Source: Bacteroidales bacterium (GTDB lineage Bacteria > Bacteroidota > Bacteroidia > Bacteroidales > WRLA01). From it: a stretch of 40,534 bases of DNA. Shown here one piece after another: positions 24,568-32,820 of the stretch; positions within the stretch are counted from its first letter, which is position 1, and each line of letters opens with the position of its first letter. The notes under the pieces are model-generated. The model was given only the letters and a program-made list of their open reading frames with translations. It ran no database searches and was not told where the DNA came from. The stretch lies in the NCBI GenBank assembly GCA_009777825.1, contig WRLA01000022.1:1-40534 (forward strand), read 5' to 3'. The translations under genes and the position numbers were made by a program.

Positions 24568-25434
24568 CTAACCGGCGAGCCACTGTCTATTCTCTTTTCT
24601 CACGTTTCCGGGAGTGTCTTTGAAATAGTTTCGGCAGAAGTCGTTGAAGTGGGCTGGAGAGGAGAAGCCGTACTCGAAAGCGATTTCGGTGAAAGTCTTT
24701 TTGCTGCAGTTTATCTCGTGATAAATCTTTTTGGCTCTTTGTTCCTGCATCCATTGGTAGGGGGACATTTCGAAAACTCGTTTAAACTTTTTCTCAAATC
24801 CCGACAGGCTGTAGTTGAGCGTTTCCGCCAATTCTTTTACTGTTTTCACATGATTGAGATTTTTGAAAATGTCATTAGAGAAGACAAAGTCGCCGCTGTA
24901 GATGGGTTTAAAGAAGTTGAAGACCTGTTTTTTGTCGTAATAGACGCGTACCAAGAAGAAGAGTTCGCGTATTTTCAGGTCGAAGTAATAACTGCAGTTG
25001 ATGTCGTCGTTCACGTGACAATCGAGGAGCGAGGTGGCGAAGTCCATGATTCTCCGATGCGGTTTCAGCAATCCGATACCTTCGTCTTTGCTACTTCCGC
25101 TTATATGTCCCAGCAATAAGTCGAGGGACATGCGTTCGCAAAAAACAATATTGGTGGTTAATTTCATCACCAGCATCGTTACGTCGTCCAATGCCGTAAG
25201 CACGCACGGGCGGTGCAAAGGAATTAAAACCAGTTCGCCCGTTTTAATTCGCTTGTTGTTCACTTTTTTGCAAAAAACGTGAAACGACCCTTTGGCAGCA
25301 AAAACCATTTGGGTCTGTTCGGAGAAGAGTTGAAACGTGTCGCCTTTTGCAATTTTTACGATTTCTATTTTTTGTTCTTGGGTATTACTGTATTGAGAAC
25401 ACGTTGTGTGTTCGTTAGAATGACATAAGTTCAT
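24568..25434 (-). CDS. AraC-family transcriptional regulator (paralogue 2)
   Basis: From the ATG at 25434, chosen by alignment with paralogue 1, the protein has 288 residues; 18 more are in frame upstream. The cupin-like sensor at about residues 20-105 (FAAKGSFHVFCK, LVLIPLHRPCVLTAL) is followed by the C-terminal AraC double HTH (VKELAETLNYSLSGFEKKFK, SPYQWMQEQRAKKIYHEI, FTEIAFEYGFSSPAHFNDFC). The N-terminus MNLCHSNEHTTCSQY keeps the Cys/His pattern of paralogue 1. It is divergent from a BetR-like regulator, with 290 bp between them. Ligand and targets are unknown. Confidence 0.85.
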   Translation of the reverse strand: MNLCHSNEHTTCSQYSNTQEQKIEIVKIAKGDTFQLFSEQTQMVFAAKGSFHVFCKKVNNKRIKTGELVLIPLHRPCVLTALDDVTMLVMKLTTNIVFCERMSLDLLLGHISGSSKDEGIGLLKPHRRIMDFATSLLDCHVNDDINCSYYFDLKIRELFFLVRVYYDKKQVFNFFKPIYSGDFVFSNDIFKNLNHVKTVKELAETLNYSLSGFEKKFKRVFEMSPYQWMQEQRAKKIYHEINCSKKTFTEIAFEYGFSSPAHFNDFCRNYFKDTPGNVRKENRQWLAG

Positions 25435-25503
25435 AATATTTTTATAATTTAAGTTATTAATTTTTGTTATAAAAAGTAGGATTTCCATATCCTATTTTTG
25501 CTG

Positions 25504-25511
25504 CAAAAATA
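25504..25511 (-). promoter_or_regulatory. -7 box of AraC paralogue 2
   Basis: On the minus strand this reads TATTTTTG, 70 bp ahead of the ATG at 25434. Confidence 0.4.
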
Positions 25512-25680
25512 TAGTAAAAAACAACGATATATAAGGCGTTTTTCGTTGATAAACAATGGAAAACGTATCAAATTTAGACACAAAATAAATCAAAATATTT
25601 TTTTTCATTCTATTTCGACGTATAACAAAAAAAACTACTCTGAAAAGGAGACAAAAAAAAAGTTGAATAAAAATTTTAAC

Positions 25681-25688
25681 TATTTTTG
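25681..25688 (+). promoter_or_regulatory. -7 box of BetR-like regulator gene
   Basis: TATTTTTG lies 37 bp ahead of the ATG at 25725. A TTG at 25663-25665 is only 15 bp upstream, shorter than ideal. The box falls in the extended reading frame, which supports the later start. Confidence 0.45.
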
Positions 25689-25724
25689 CCGACTTTTTAC
25701 TTGTTCTATACAAATTTTAACGAC

Positions 25725-26687
25725 ATGCAAAACGAAATATGGTATGACCATTTTATACAACTGCTTCACGCGAAGTATCCTAAAAAATCGCACCTGACAC
25801 AGGCGTTGATGGATTTGTTGTTTATTGAACGGGAAGCGGCATACAGGCGTCTGTCTAAAACCGTTGCTTTCTCTATTCACGAAATTGTGAAAATCGCCTC
25901 GACGTGGAACATCTCTTTAGACGAAATCACAGGACTTCAGTCCGGAAAAGTCTCTTTCCAGATGCAACAGATGAACTACTTAGACCCGTCGGAAGATGAA
26001 CTGAAACTCCTGCAACAGATTATTCAGGACATCGGCTACCTCAAAGATGTTCCCGATGTGGAGTTTATGGATATTTGCAACAAATTGCCCCGACAACTGC
26101 TGGCAGGCTACGAGTACCTGAACCAATTTTATCTCTTCAAATGGAGATACCAATATGGGAATGAAAAGGAAGTAACGCCATTCTCACAAACCCTCATCTC
26201 GGAAGAGAAACGACAACTGACGGCAGATTACAATCAAGCCATCAAACATGTGCCGAACAGCAGTTTTATATGGGATAGCATGATTTTCGGCTATCTAATC
26301 AACGACATTCGCTATTTTTACTCCATCTATCTCATCTCCGACGAAGATAAAAAACTTATCAAAAAAGACCTGTATGCCCTGCTCGATTACCTGCTGGAGA
26401 TTGCCAACAAGGGCTACTACCCCGAAACACACAATAAAGTAAATTTTTATATTTCCCAACTCAACGTGGACACCAACTACAGTTATGTCTTTACACCCGA
26501 AGCCAATATCTGCTTCGTCCACGTATTCGAAAAGTATGAAATTCACACTTTCAACCCGGAAATGGTGGCAAATTTCAAATCGTGGATGCAATTAAAGAAG
26601 AGAACCTCCACCCAAATCTCCGAAGTGGATGAAAAAAGCCGTATTGAGTTTTTTACCAGACAGCGACAGTTGGTGGATGGGCTGTGA
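25725..26687 (+). CDS. BetR-like helix-turn-helix regulator
   Basis: From the ATG at 25725 the protein has 320 residues. The N-terminal 65 residues look like a BetR/XRE-type HTH (HLTQALMDLLFIEREAAYRR, AFSIHEIVKIASTWNISLDE). The rest is a long mostly helical region with many Tyr and Phe residues and no known enzymatic motif. Similar 320-340 residue proteins occur as multi-copy families in Bacteroidales. It may sense a small molecule or peptide. It is divergent from AraC paralogue 2 and has its own promoter box. Confidence 0.6.
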   Translation: MQNEIWYDHFIQLLHAKYPKKSHLTQALMDLLFIEREAAYRRLSKTVAFSIHEIVKIASTWNISLDEITGLQSGKVSFQMQQMNYLDPSEDELKLLQQIIQDIGYLKDVPDVEFMDICNKLPRQLLAGYEYLNQFYLFKWRYQYGNEKEVTPFSQTLISEEKRQLTADYNQAIKHVPNSSFIWDSMIFGYLINDIRYFYSIYLISDEDKKLIKKDLYALLDYLLEIANKGYYPETHNKVNFYISQLNVDTNYSYVFTPEANICFVHVFEKYEIHTFNPEMVANFKSWMQLKKRTSTQISEVDEKSRIEFFTRQRQLVDGL

Positions 26688-26738
26688 GAGGTAACTGAAT
26701 AACTGAATAATTGAATAATTGAATAACTGAGTAATTGG
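26688..26738. repeat. GAATAACT/GAATAATT short-period repeat
   Basis: Units (T)GAATAACT or (T)GAATAATT recur five times between convergent genes. A shorter run of the same unit follows phoU at about 31829-31850. Confidence 0.7.
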
Positions 26739-28076
26739 CTAAAAGCAAATCAGTTTCACCAAAATATAGACCGGCAGCAGCACGATAAGCGAGAACTTAA
26801 TGATATATCCGAAGAAACTCGGCATGGCGATTTTGTTCTCTTCAGCGATGGCTTTTATCATGAAGTTCGGTCCGTTGCCGATATAGGTCATTGCGCCGAA
26901 GAGGACGGCGCTGACGGCGATACATTCCATGATGATTTCGGGGATTCCGGCTACGATGACAGCATCAGGCAAATTGGTGAAATTGATGCCTCGAGCAAGT
27001 TCGTAAAACGAAATGGCGGTCGGGGCGTTGTCTAAAAAGGCTGATAATGTGCCTGTGGCGTAATAAAAATGCGCCGGGCTGCTCAGTCCGAAAGAGGAGG
27101 CGTTGGCGGCTAAATAGAGCAATGCCGGAACCATCGTGATGAAAATTCCCAAGAACAGAAACGCCACTTCGGTGATGGGAGCCCATGAGAACTTGTTGGC
27201 TTCTCGGATAACTTTCTTGGTAAACGTCAGCGAGAGTATCGCCATGAAAATTAAAACGCCGGACTGTATCAGTTTGAAGGTATTGCCGTAATGTTCAACA
27301 TCTTCGGGGGCGCTGAAGAACGTCTTAGAAGTGATAAAGGCGACGGAGAGGACAATGCCGGCTAACCATAGAAAATTCAAAGTGCCGGTGATTTTGAGCG
27401 ATTCTATTTCGGTTTTATCTCGGATGATGCTTTCAATTGGTTCTTTTCTATAAAAATAACTGTCGCACGCATAATATATCGCCAGCAACACTCCGTTTGT
27501 TAACGCCCATGCCGGAATGAGGTTCAGAAACCACGAAAAGTCCACGCCGCGCAGATAGAGCAAAAAGAGTGGCGGGTCGCCCAGCGGCGTCAAAAGTCCG
27601 CCGCAATTTGCCACAACGGCGATGAAAAACAAGATGGTATGAACTTTATATTTTCTCTGCTGATTGGTGGTAATAAGAGGACGTATCAACAACATGGCTG
27701 CCCCCGTTGTTCCCATAATCGAAGCCAAAACGGCTCCAATGCCCAGAAACAGCGTGTTTATCGAAGGTTTTGCCTCGATGTCGCCTTTTAGGTGAATGCC
27801 GCCCGTTACGGTAAACAACGCCCCAAGCAAAATGATAAACGGAACGTAATCAAACAATATCTGATGGGTCAAATCATGCGTCAGTCCGACAGCAATCAGA
27901 TAAATCGCCGTGGGAACACCCAAAATTAACGAAACCATCAACTTGTTGCGATTTTTCTCCCACCAATGATTCATAAACAAAGGTGCGACGGCTATCATCA
28001 GCAACATCAAAATAAAGGGCACTAACGCCCATAACGGTAAATCTATCGGTCCGTGTGAAGAGTTTAACAATACCAT
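26739..28076 (-). CDS. NhaD-type sodium:proton antiporter
   Basis: A 445-residue integral membrane protein with about 11-12 hydrophobic segments. It belongs to the ion-transporter superfamily (ArsB/NhaD/CitMHS). Marker stretches are GTTGAAMLLIRPLI, NCGGLLTPLGDPPLFLLYLRG and DNAPTAISFYELARG, the last being the second helix-break region with the conserved D-N-A-P-T. In Bacteroidales these are annotated as Na+/H+ antiporters used in pH and sodium balance; a dicarboxylate substrate is not excluded. It is a single gene with a -7 box upstream. Confidence 0.85.
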   Translation of the reverse strand: MVLLNSSHGPIDLPLWALVPFILMLLMIAVAPLFMNHWWEKNRNKLMVSLILGVPTAIYLIAVGLTHDLTHQILFDYVPFIILLGALFTVTGGIHLKGDIEAKPSINTLFLGIGAVLASIMGTTGAAMLLIRPLITTNQQRKYKVHTILFFIAVVANCGGLLTPLGDPPLFLLYLRGVDFSWFLNLIPAWALTNGVLLAIYYACDSYFYRKEPIESIIRDKTEIESLKITGTLNFLWLAGIVLSVAFITSKTFFSAPEDVEHYGNTFKLIQSGVLIFMAILSLTFTKKVIREANKFSWAPITEVAFLFLGIFITMVPALLYLAANASSFGLSSPAHFYYATGTLSAFLDNAPTAISFYELARGINFTNLPDAVIVAGIPEIIMECIAVSAVLFGAMTYIGNGPNFMIKAIAEENKIAMPSFFGYIIKFSLIVLLPVYILVKLICF

Positions 28077-28109
28077 ATCTGTTATTTTTAATTTTTAAAA
28101 AATGCGGTG

Positions 28110-28117
28110 CAAAGGTA
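28110..28117 (-). promoter_or_regulatory. -7 box of antiporter gene
   Basis: On the minus strand this reads TACCTTTG, 33 bp ahead of the ATG at 28076. Confidence 0.55.
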
Positions 28118-28333
28118 AGATTTTTTCTATACTGTTTCCCGTGGTATTTTCACGATAAATTGATTGCCGCTAATGAAAAAAAACATTTTTTCGGTACCAT
28201 AAATTTTAATGCATTTGCCATGGTGCGATTTGCGACGTGCAATTGAAATTCGTAACCAAATCATAACATTTCCCTCACATTTCTTTAATAAATCCGCTGT
28301 TCTTTTGCATTCGGAATGATAACGAATGTTACA

Positions 28334-29527
28334 ATGAAAAAACTACGAAAACTGTACGAACGCTTGACGGAAGGGACGCTCTTTCTCTGTGGAAACATCA
28401 CCGGAATAGCCATTCTGCTGATTGTCTTGTTTCTGTTCAGGGAGGGCATTGGCTTTTTTGGCAGAAATTCGGTTGAAGAGGGTTATGTCTTGGCGTTGAA
28501 CAGGAAAAATCCGGTTAACAAGTTGTCTTCGAGAGAGATAAAAGATATTTTCGACGCCGAAATCACCAACTGGGAAGAGGTTGACGGGTTGGATAGAGAG
28601 ATTGTGCTGTTTCGGCTGAATGACATCACCAATTATGTTACGGAAGAGGAGTTGGGCGAGGAATTTGAGCATATCCCCGAATGTATCGCAAAGATTATAC
28701 ACGACCATCCCGACATGATTGCATTCTTCCCGAAGGCGTATCTAACGGAAAATTTTTCGGAGAAAGTGTTACAGGTTGAGCGTATCGGCTTGTTGGAGTT
28801 TTTCGGAGGCGACGAATGGATGCCCACCGCCACACCTTCGGCGCAGTTTGGCATTTTGTCATTGATAATGGGGACTTTATGGGTGAGTTTCGGCGCTATT
28901 TTGATTGCGCTTCCGTTAGGAATAGGCGTGGCTATCTATCTGGCGGAGGTGGCGAATAAACGATTTCGTAATTTCTTAAAACCTGTCATAGAACTGCTTG
29001 CGGGGATTCCTTCGGTGGTGTATGGCTTTTTCGGGTTGGTGGTATTGGTTCCGTTTGTCCAAAAGACATTCAATCTTCCTATCGGCGAAACCGGACTTTC
29101 GGGGTCTATCATATTGGCAATCATGGCATTACCGACTATCATCACCATCGCCGAAGACGCCATGCGCACCACGCCCCTTGCCATGAAAGAGGCGAGTTTG
29201 GCGTTAGGCGCAACACGTTGGCAAACGGTTTACAAGGTGGTACTTCCGTACTCTTCGTCGGGAATCATGGCAGCGGCAATTCTCGGCATCGGACGCGCTA
29301 TCGGCGAGACGATGGCAGTATTGATGGTAACGGGCAATGCTGCCATCATCCCCCACAGCCTGTTGGAACCGTTGCGCACCATCCCCGCCACCATCGCAGC
29401 CGAACTCGGCGAAGCGCCAAAACACAGTACGCACTACCAAGCGCTGTTCCTGCTTGGGGTGATTCTGTTTATCATTACGCTGATTATCAACATATCTGTA
29501 GAATTTGTTAAACGGAAAAGAGTATGA
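28334..29527 (+). CDS. pstC: phosphate ABC transporter permease PstC with extra periplasmic domain
   Basis: From the ATG at 28334 the protein has 397 residues; another in-frame ATG lies at 28316. After the first membrane helix (about 20-40) comes a periplasmic insert of about 110 residues. Its sequence LALNRKNPVNKLSSREIKDI followed by TNWEEV closely resembles the start of PstS-type phosphate-binding proteins. The usual PstC permease domain follows (PLGIGVAIYLAEVANKR, ELLAGIPSVVYGFFGLVVLV, EASLALGATRWQTVYKVVLP, GIGRAIGETMAVLMVTG). This layout is known in Bacteroidetes. It overlaps pstA by 4 bp. An imperfect -7 box (TTCTTTTG) lies at 28300-28307. No pstS is adjacent. Confidence 0.93.
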   Translation: MKKLRKLYERLTEGTLFLCGNITGIAILLIVLFLFREGIGFFGRNSVEEGYVLALNRKNPVNKLSSREIKDIFDAEITNWEEVDGLDREIVLFRLNDITNYVTEEELGEEFEHIPECIAKIIHDHPDMIAFFPKAYLTENFSEKVLQVERIGLLEFFGGDEWMPTATPSAQFGILSLIMGTLWVSFGAILIALPLGIGVAIYLAEVANKRFRNFLKPVIELLAGIPSVVYGFFGLVVLVPFVQKTFNLPIGETGLSGSIILAIMALPTIITIAEDAMRTTPLAMKEASLALGATRWQTVYKVVLPYSSSGIMAAAILGIGRAIGETMAVLMVTGNAAIIPHSLLEPLRTIPATIAAELGEAPKHSTHYQALFLLGVILFIITLIINISVEFVKRKRV

Positions 29528-30405
29528 ACGACGAAATAAAAATGCAACAGATACATCGTAGAAAACGTCTTTACGAAGCGATTTTCTTCGGATTGTTTCG
29601 CATCATGGGCTTTATGGTGGTTCTGATTCTCGGTTTCATCCTCTGTTTTATCACCATGAAAGGGATAGGCGTGATGAGTTGGGAGTTTATCACCGCATCG
29701 CCGACCGACGGACTGACCAAAGGCGGAATTTTCCCCGCCATCGTGGGAACGATGTGTCTGATTGCCGGAAGCATGATTTTTGCCTTTCCGATTGGCGTGC
29801 TGTCGGGAATCTATACGACGGAGTATGCTAAAACGGGAAAATGGGTGAAGTTTATCCGTCTGATGACCAACAATTTAAGCGGTGTGCCGTCTATTGTCTT
29901 CGGGCTGTTCGGCATGTCGTTATTTGTGAACACGTTGGGATTTGGCGACAGCATCCTTGCCGGTTCGCTCACGTTGGGATTGCTGGTTTTGCCGGTCGTC
30001 ATCCGTACCACCGAAGAAGCCATCCTCTCCATTGACGACAGTTTTCGGCACGGGAGTTTGGCTTTAGGCGCTACTAAGTTGCAGACAATCAATCGTGTAG
30101 TTCTTCCGATGGCTTTTCCGAACATCATCACCGGACTGATTCTCTCCATCGGACGTGTTTCGGGCGAGACGGCGCCCATCCTCTTCACCGTCGCCGCCTA
30201 CTTCCTGCCGCAACTCCCGACGAGCATCTTCGACCAGGTCATGGCGCTACCATACCATCTCTACGTCATCGCCACCAGCGGAACCAACATCGAAGCATCA
30301 CGAGGCATTGCCTACGGAACGGCATTGGTTTTGATTATCATTGTACTAACGTTAAATCTTGCAGCCAATGTGATACGAAATTATATACAAAAGAAGATAA
30401 AATGA
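29524..30405 (+). CDS. pstA: phosphate ABC transporter permease PstA
   Basis: A 293-residue inner-membrane permease with six helices and the binding-protein-dependent transport signature ([34 protein letters not shown], then [19 protein letters not shown]). It pairs with PstC to form the phosphate channel. It starts within the stop of pstC (ATGA) and overlaps pstB in the same way, so the three are translationally coupled. Phosphate starvation control is expected, but I could not identify a Pho-box-like repeat. Confidence 0.95.
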   Translation: MNDEIKMQQIHRRKRLYEAIFFGLFRIMGFMVVLILGFILCFITMKGIGVMSWEFITASPTDGLTKGGIFPAIVGTMCLIAGSMIFAFPIGVLSGIYTTEYAKTGKWVKFIRLMTNNLSGVPSIVFGLFGMSLFVNTLGFGDSILAGSLTLGLLVLPVVIRTTEEAILSIDDSFRHGSLALGATKLQTINRVVLPMAFPNIITGLILSIGRVSGETAPILFTVAAYFLPQLPTSIFDQVMALPYHLYVIATSGTNIEASRGIAYGTALVLIIIVLTLNLAANVIRNYIQKKIK

Positions 30406-31148
30406 TAAACGTCGAAAACATCAATTTCTACTACGGCAAGTTCCACGCCCTGCAAAACATCTCGATGGGTATGGAGGCGAACACCATCACCGCCCTGATA
30501 GGTCCTTCGGGTTGCGGCAAATCAACGTTTCTGCGCCTTTTCAATCGGATGAACGACCTCATCCCCGACACGACCCTCACCGGAACGGTCTCTATCGGCG
30601 GCGTTGACATTTATCAAAAAAACGTCTTGGTTGATGACTTGCGGAAGCGGGTAGGGATGGTTTTTCAAAAACCTAATCCGTTCCCGAAGTCCATCTTCGA
30701 AAATGTGGCTTACGGGATGCGGGTCAACGGCATGAACAACAAAAAGATCATTGCGGAAAAGGTCGAGCAGGCATTGAAACATGCTGCTCTGTGGGACGAG
30801 GTGAAGGATAAGTTGAAAAAGTCGGCTTTCGCTATCTCCGGCGGACAGCAGCAGCGGCTGTGTATTGCACGGGCGTTGGCGGTGGAACCGGATATTCTGC
30901 TGATGGACGAACCCGCATCCGCCCTCGACCCCATCTCTACCTCGAAAATCGAAGAACTGATGTTTCAACTCAAAGAGGACTATACCATCGTCATCGTTAC
31001 CCACAACATGCAACAGGCTGCCCGCGTGAGCGACCATACCGCCTACTTCTACATGGGCGAACTCATCGAATACGGCGAGACAAAGAAGATTTTTACCAAC
31101 CCCGATAAAAAATCAACACAGAATTACGTAACGGGAAGGTTTGGCTAA
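30402..31148 (+). CDS. pstB: phosphate ABC transporter ATP-binding protein PstB
   Basis: A 248-residue cytoplasmic ATPase that powers phosphate uptake. Walker A is GPSGCGKST, the Q-loop [20 protein letters not shown] is typical of PstB, the ABC signature is [16 protein letters not shown], Walker B and D-loop are [14 protein letters not shown], and the H-loop is [14 protein letters not shown]. The length is standard. It overlaps pstA by 4 bp and lies 21 bp ahead of phoU. Confidence 0.96.
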   Translation: MINVENINFYYGKFHALQNISMGMEANTITALIGPSGCGKSTFLRLFNRMNDLIPDTTLTGTVSIGGVDIYQKNVLVDDLRKRVGMVFQKPNPFPKSIFENVAYGMRVNGMNNKKIIAEKVEQALKHAALWDEVKDKLKKSAFAISGGQQQRLCIARALAVEPDILLMDEPASALDPISTSKIEELMFQLKEDYTIVIVTHNMQQAARVSDHTAYFYMGELIEYGETKKIFTNPDKKSTQNYVTGRFG

Positions 31149-31169
31149 TTAATTTAAAAAATCAAAGAT

Positions 31170-31835
31170 ATGTTACAATTAGAATTAGAATTAAATGACT
31201 TGAAAAACCAGGTTTTGGCAATGTGGCAGTTGGTCTATTCGCAATTGGAAAAGTCGAAAAATGCGTATCTGACCATGAGTCGCGATTTAGCATTTGAGGT
31301 GATGAGCATGGAGCGAAAAGTTGACGCTTTCGAACTGCTTATTGACCAGATGTGCGAACAACTGTTGGCGTTGAAACATCCGGTAGCCATTGACCTACGC
31401 TTCATCCTGTCGTCGCTGAAAATCAACGGCAACTTGGAGCGTATCGGCGACCTCGCACACGGCATCGCCCGATTGGTTTTCGAACTGACACACACCCAAT
31501 TCGACCCCATGACGGCAAAATCCATGCGCATCGAAGAGATGTTCGACGAAACGTTGGAAATGTTGCTATTAGTCAAAAATGCCTTCAAAAAAGAGGACAA
31601 CAAAAACGTAGCAGCAGTGCTGTCGAAAGACGACATCCTTGATACCATTGACAAAGAAGCCTTCTTCCAAATCTCAAGCAAAACCGGACAACTCCAAGAC
31701 GAGATGCAACAGAGTCTGCTGATATTCAACATCATCCGAAAACTCGAACGCATCGGCGACCATTGCAGCAATATCGCCGAAGAGATAACATTCTACATTG
31801 AGGCGGTGGTGCTGAAACATGGAGGGAATAATTGA
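31170..31835 (+). CDS. phoU: phosphate signalling protein PhoU
   Basis: A 221-residue protein of two similar three-helix bundles, each with the family's metal-binding pattern (ERIGDLAHGIARL in the first, LERIGDHCSNIAEEI in the second). PhoU links the Pst transporter to the PhoR sensor and keeps the phosphate regulon off when phosphate is plentiful. It is the last gene of the pst operon, 21 bp after pstB. No phoB or phoR is in the window. Confidence 0.95.
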   Translation: MLQLELELNDLKNQVLAMWQLVYSQLEKSKNAYLTMSRDLAFEVMSMERKVDAFELLIDQMCEQLLALKHPVAIDLRFILSSLKINGNLERIGDLAHGIARLVFELTHTQFDPMTAKSMRIEEMFDETLEMLLLVKNAFKKEDNKNVAAVLSKDDILDTIDKEAFFQISSKTGQLQDEMQQSLLIFNIIRKLERIGDHCSNIAEEITFYIEAVVLKHGGNN

Positions 31836-31925
31836 ATAACTGAGTAACGGCTCTGTGAGACTCTGTGTTCCCCGTGTCTTTGTGCTGAAAAAGTAACGTG
31901 TCTTGTGTCTCATAGTCTCAAATCC
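31829..31925. repeat. short-period repeats between phoU and tsaE
   Basis: One GAATAACTGAGTAA unit is followed by CTCTGTGAGACTCTGTGTTCC, split as CTCTGTG units, and then GTGTCTT-like units up to the tsaE promoter. Unit length is 7-10 nt with drift, as in the other tracts of this window. Confidence 0.55.
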
Positions 31926-31936
31926 CCCAAAAGTCG

Positions 31937-31944
31937 TATCTTTG
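31937..31944 (+). promoter_or_regulatory. -7 box that fixes the tsaE start
   Basis: TATCTTTG lies 23 bp ahead of the ATG at 31968 and inside the longer open frame from 31905. A transcript from here can only use the 31968 (or 31971) start. Confidence 0.65.
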
Positions 31945-31967
31945 CAAATACTCTTATCACATTAAAA

Positions 31968-32396
31968 ATGATGACAATCAAAGCAGAATTAGACAACATC
32001 CGCGAAGTCGCGCAGCAGTTGCTAACGCTCTTGGGCGACGAAAAAATCGTAGCATTTTACGGCGAGATGGGAAGCGGAAAAACAACCCTCATCAAAGCAA
32101 TGTGCGAATGTCTGGAGTGCGTGGACGCCGTCAACAGCCCCACTTTCGCCATTATAAACGAATACTTTACAAAAAACGGCACGACAGTTTACCACTTCGA
32201 CTTCTACCGACTCAAAAACATCCGCGAAGCGTTAGACATCGGCGTCGAAGAGTACCTCTACAGCGGACATTTCTGCTTCTTAGAGTGGCCCGAACAAATC
32301 GAAGACCTACTACCCGAAAATCACGTAAAAGTGCGAATTGAAAAGGGCGAAGATGTCGACACACGGACGCTGACAGTGGTGAGACATGAGATGTGA
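31968..32396 (+). CDS. tsaE: tRNA t6A synthesis ATPase TsaE
   Basis: From the ATG at 31968 the protein has 142 residues, the normal length of TsaE. The P-loop is FYGEMGSGKTTLIKA, then NSPTFAIINEY (switch I-like), VYHFDFYRLKN and FLEWPEQIEDLLP. TsaE works with TsaB and TsaD to make threonylcarbamoyl adenosine at position 37 of ANN-decoding tRNAs. It has its own promoter. The 21 residues encoded upstream are not part of the family, and the promoter lies inside them. Confidence 0.93.
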   Translation: MMTIKAELDNIREVAQQLLTLLGDEKIVAFYGEMGSGKTTLIKAMCECLECVDAVNSPTFAIINEYFTKNGTTVYHFDFYRLKNIREALDIGVEEYLYSGHFCFLEWPEQIEDLLPENHVKVRIEKGEDVDTRTLTVVRHEM

Positions 32397-32460
32397 GACG
32401 TGAGACTTTTAGACACAAGACTGTGAGACACAAGACTTTCTCTGTGAACCTCTGTGTTTT
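32380..32460. repeat. GTGAGAC/ACACAAGAC short-period repeat
   Basis: Units GTGAGAC, GTGAGAC, AGACACAAGAC, GTGAGAC and ACACAAGAC, then CTCTGTGAACCTCTGTG, form a degenerate run just past the tsaE stop. This is the same style as the tract before xerD, in the other orientation. Confidence 0.65.
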
Positions 32461-32476
32461 TCCCCCTTTGGGGGAA

Positions 32477-32735
32477 CCAAAGGGGTAGGGTGTACAAAAT
32501 TTGTGGCAAAAAATATTCGATGTTGAATCTGAAAGATTCATATATGTATAGAAATATTAATTGCTACCCCATTGTGCGACCCCGAATGGGGTCGAATGTT
32601 AAAGAATGTAAATAGTGCTATAAATATACGATCTCTTCGATGTCATATCATGCTTAAAATCAATGTGTTAAAACGACAAATCATCATTTTTTGCTTCAAT
32701 TTTTTTATCGAATTTTGTACACCCTGCCAAAGGGG
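32477..32735. mobile_element. 241-bp MITE-like element with 9-bp target duplication
   Basis: AGGGTGTACAAAATT at 32487-32501 is repeated inverted at 32711-32725 (15 of 15 bases). Direct copies of CCAAAGGGG flank it at 32477-32485 and 32727-32735, giving an element of about 241 bp (32486-32726) with a 9-bp target duplication. It holds no gene. Inside are a 7-bp hairpin CGACCCC-GAAT-GGGGTCG (32577-32594) and a 5-bp one at 32525-32539. Such ends suggest mobilisation by a transposase elsewhere; IS256-like elements make 8-9 bp duplications, but the family is not proven. Confidence 0.75.
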
Positions 32736-32796
32736 GTCTGCGCTTCTGTGCTGAAAAAAGACCATTCAACGCAGATCTCAATTCTCAATTAATTTG

Positions 32797-32804
32797 TACC
32801 TTTG
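32797..32804 (+). promoter_or_regulatory. -7 box of ftcD
   Basis: TACCTTTG lies 16 bp ahead of the ATG at 32821 and inside the longer open frame from 32794, which supports the later start. The -33 region shows no TTG. Confidence 0.6.
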
Positions 32805-32820
32805 CAGCAAATATTTTTCT

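Noticed and set aside
28077..28333. Pho-box operator ahead of pstC
   Set aside because: No pair of spaced 7-mer direct repeats of the known type could be found by eye.
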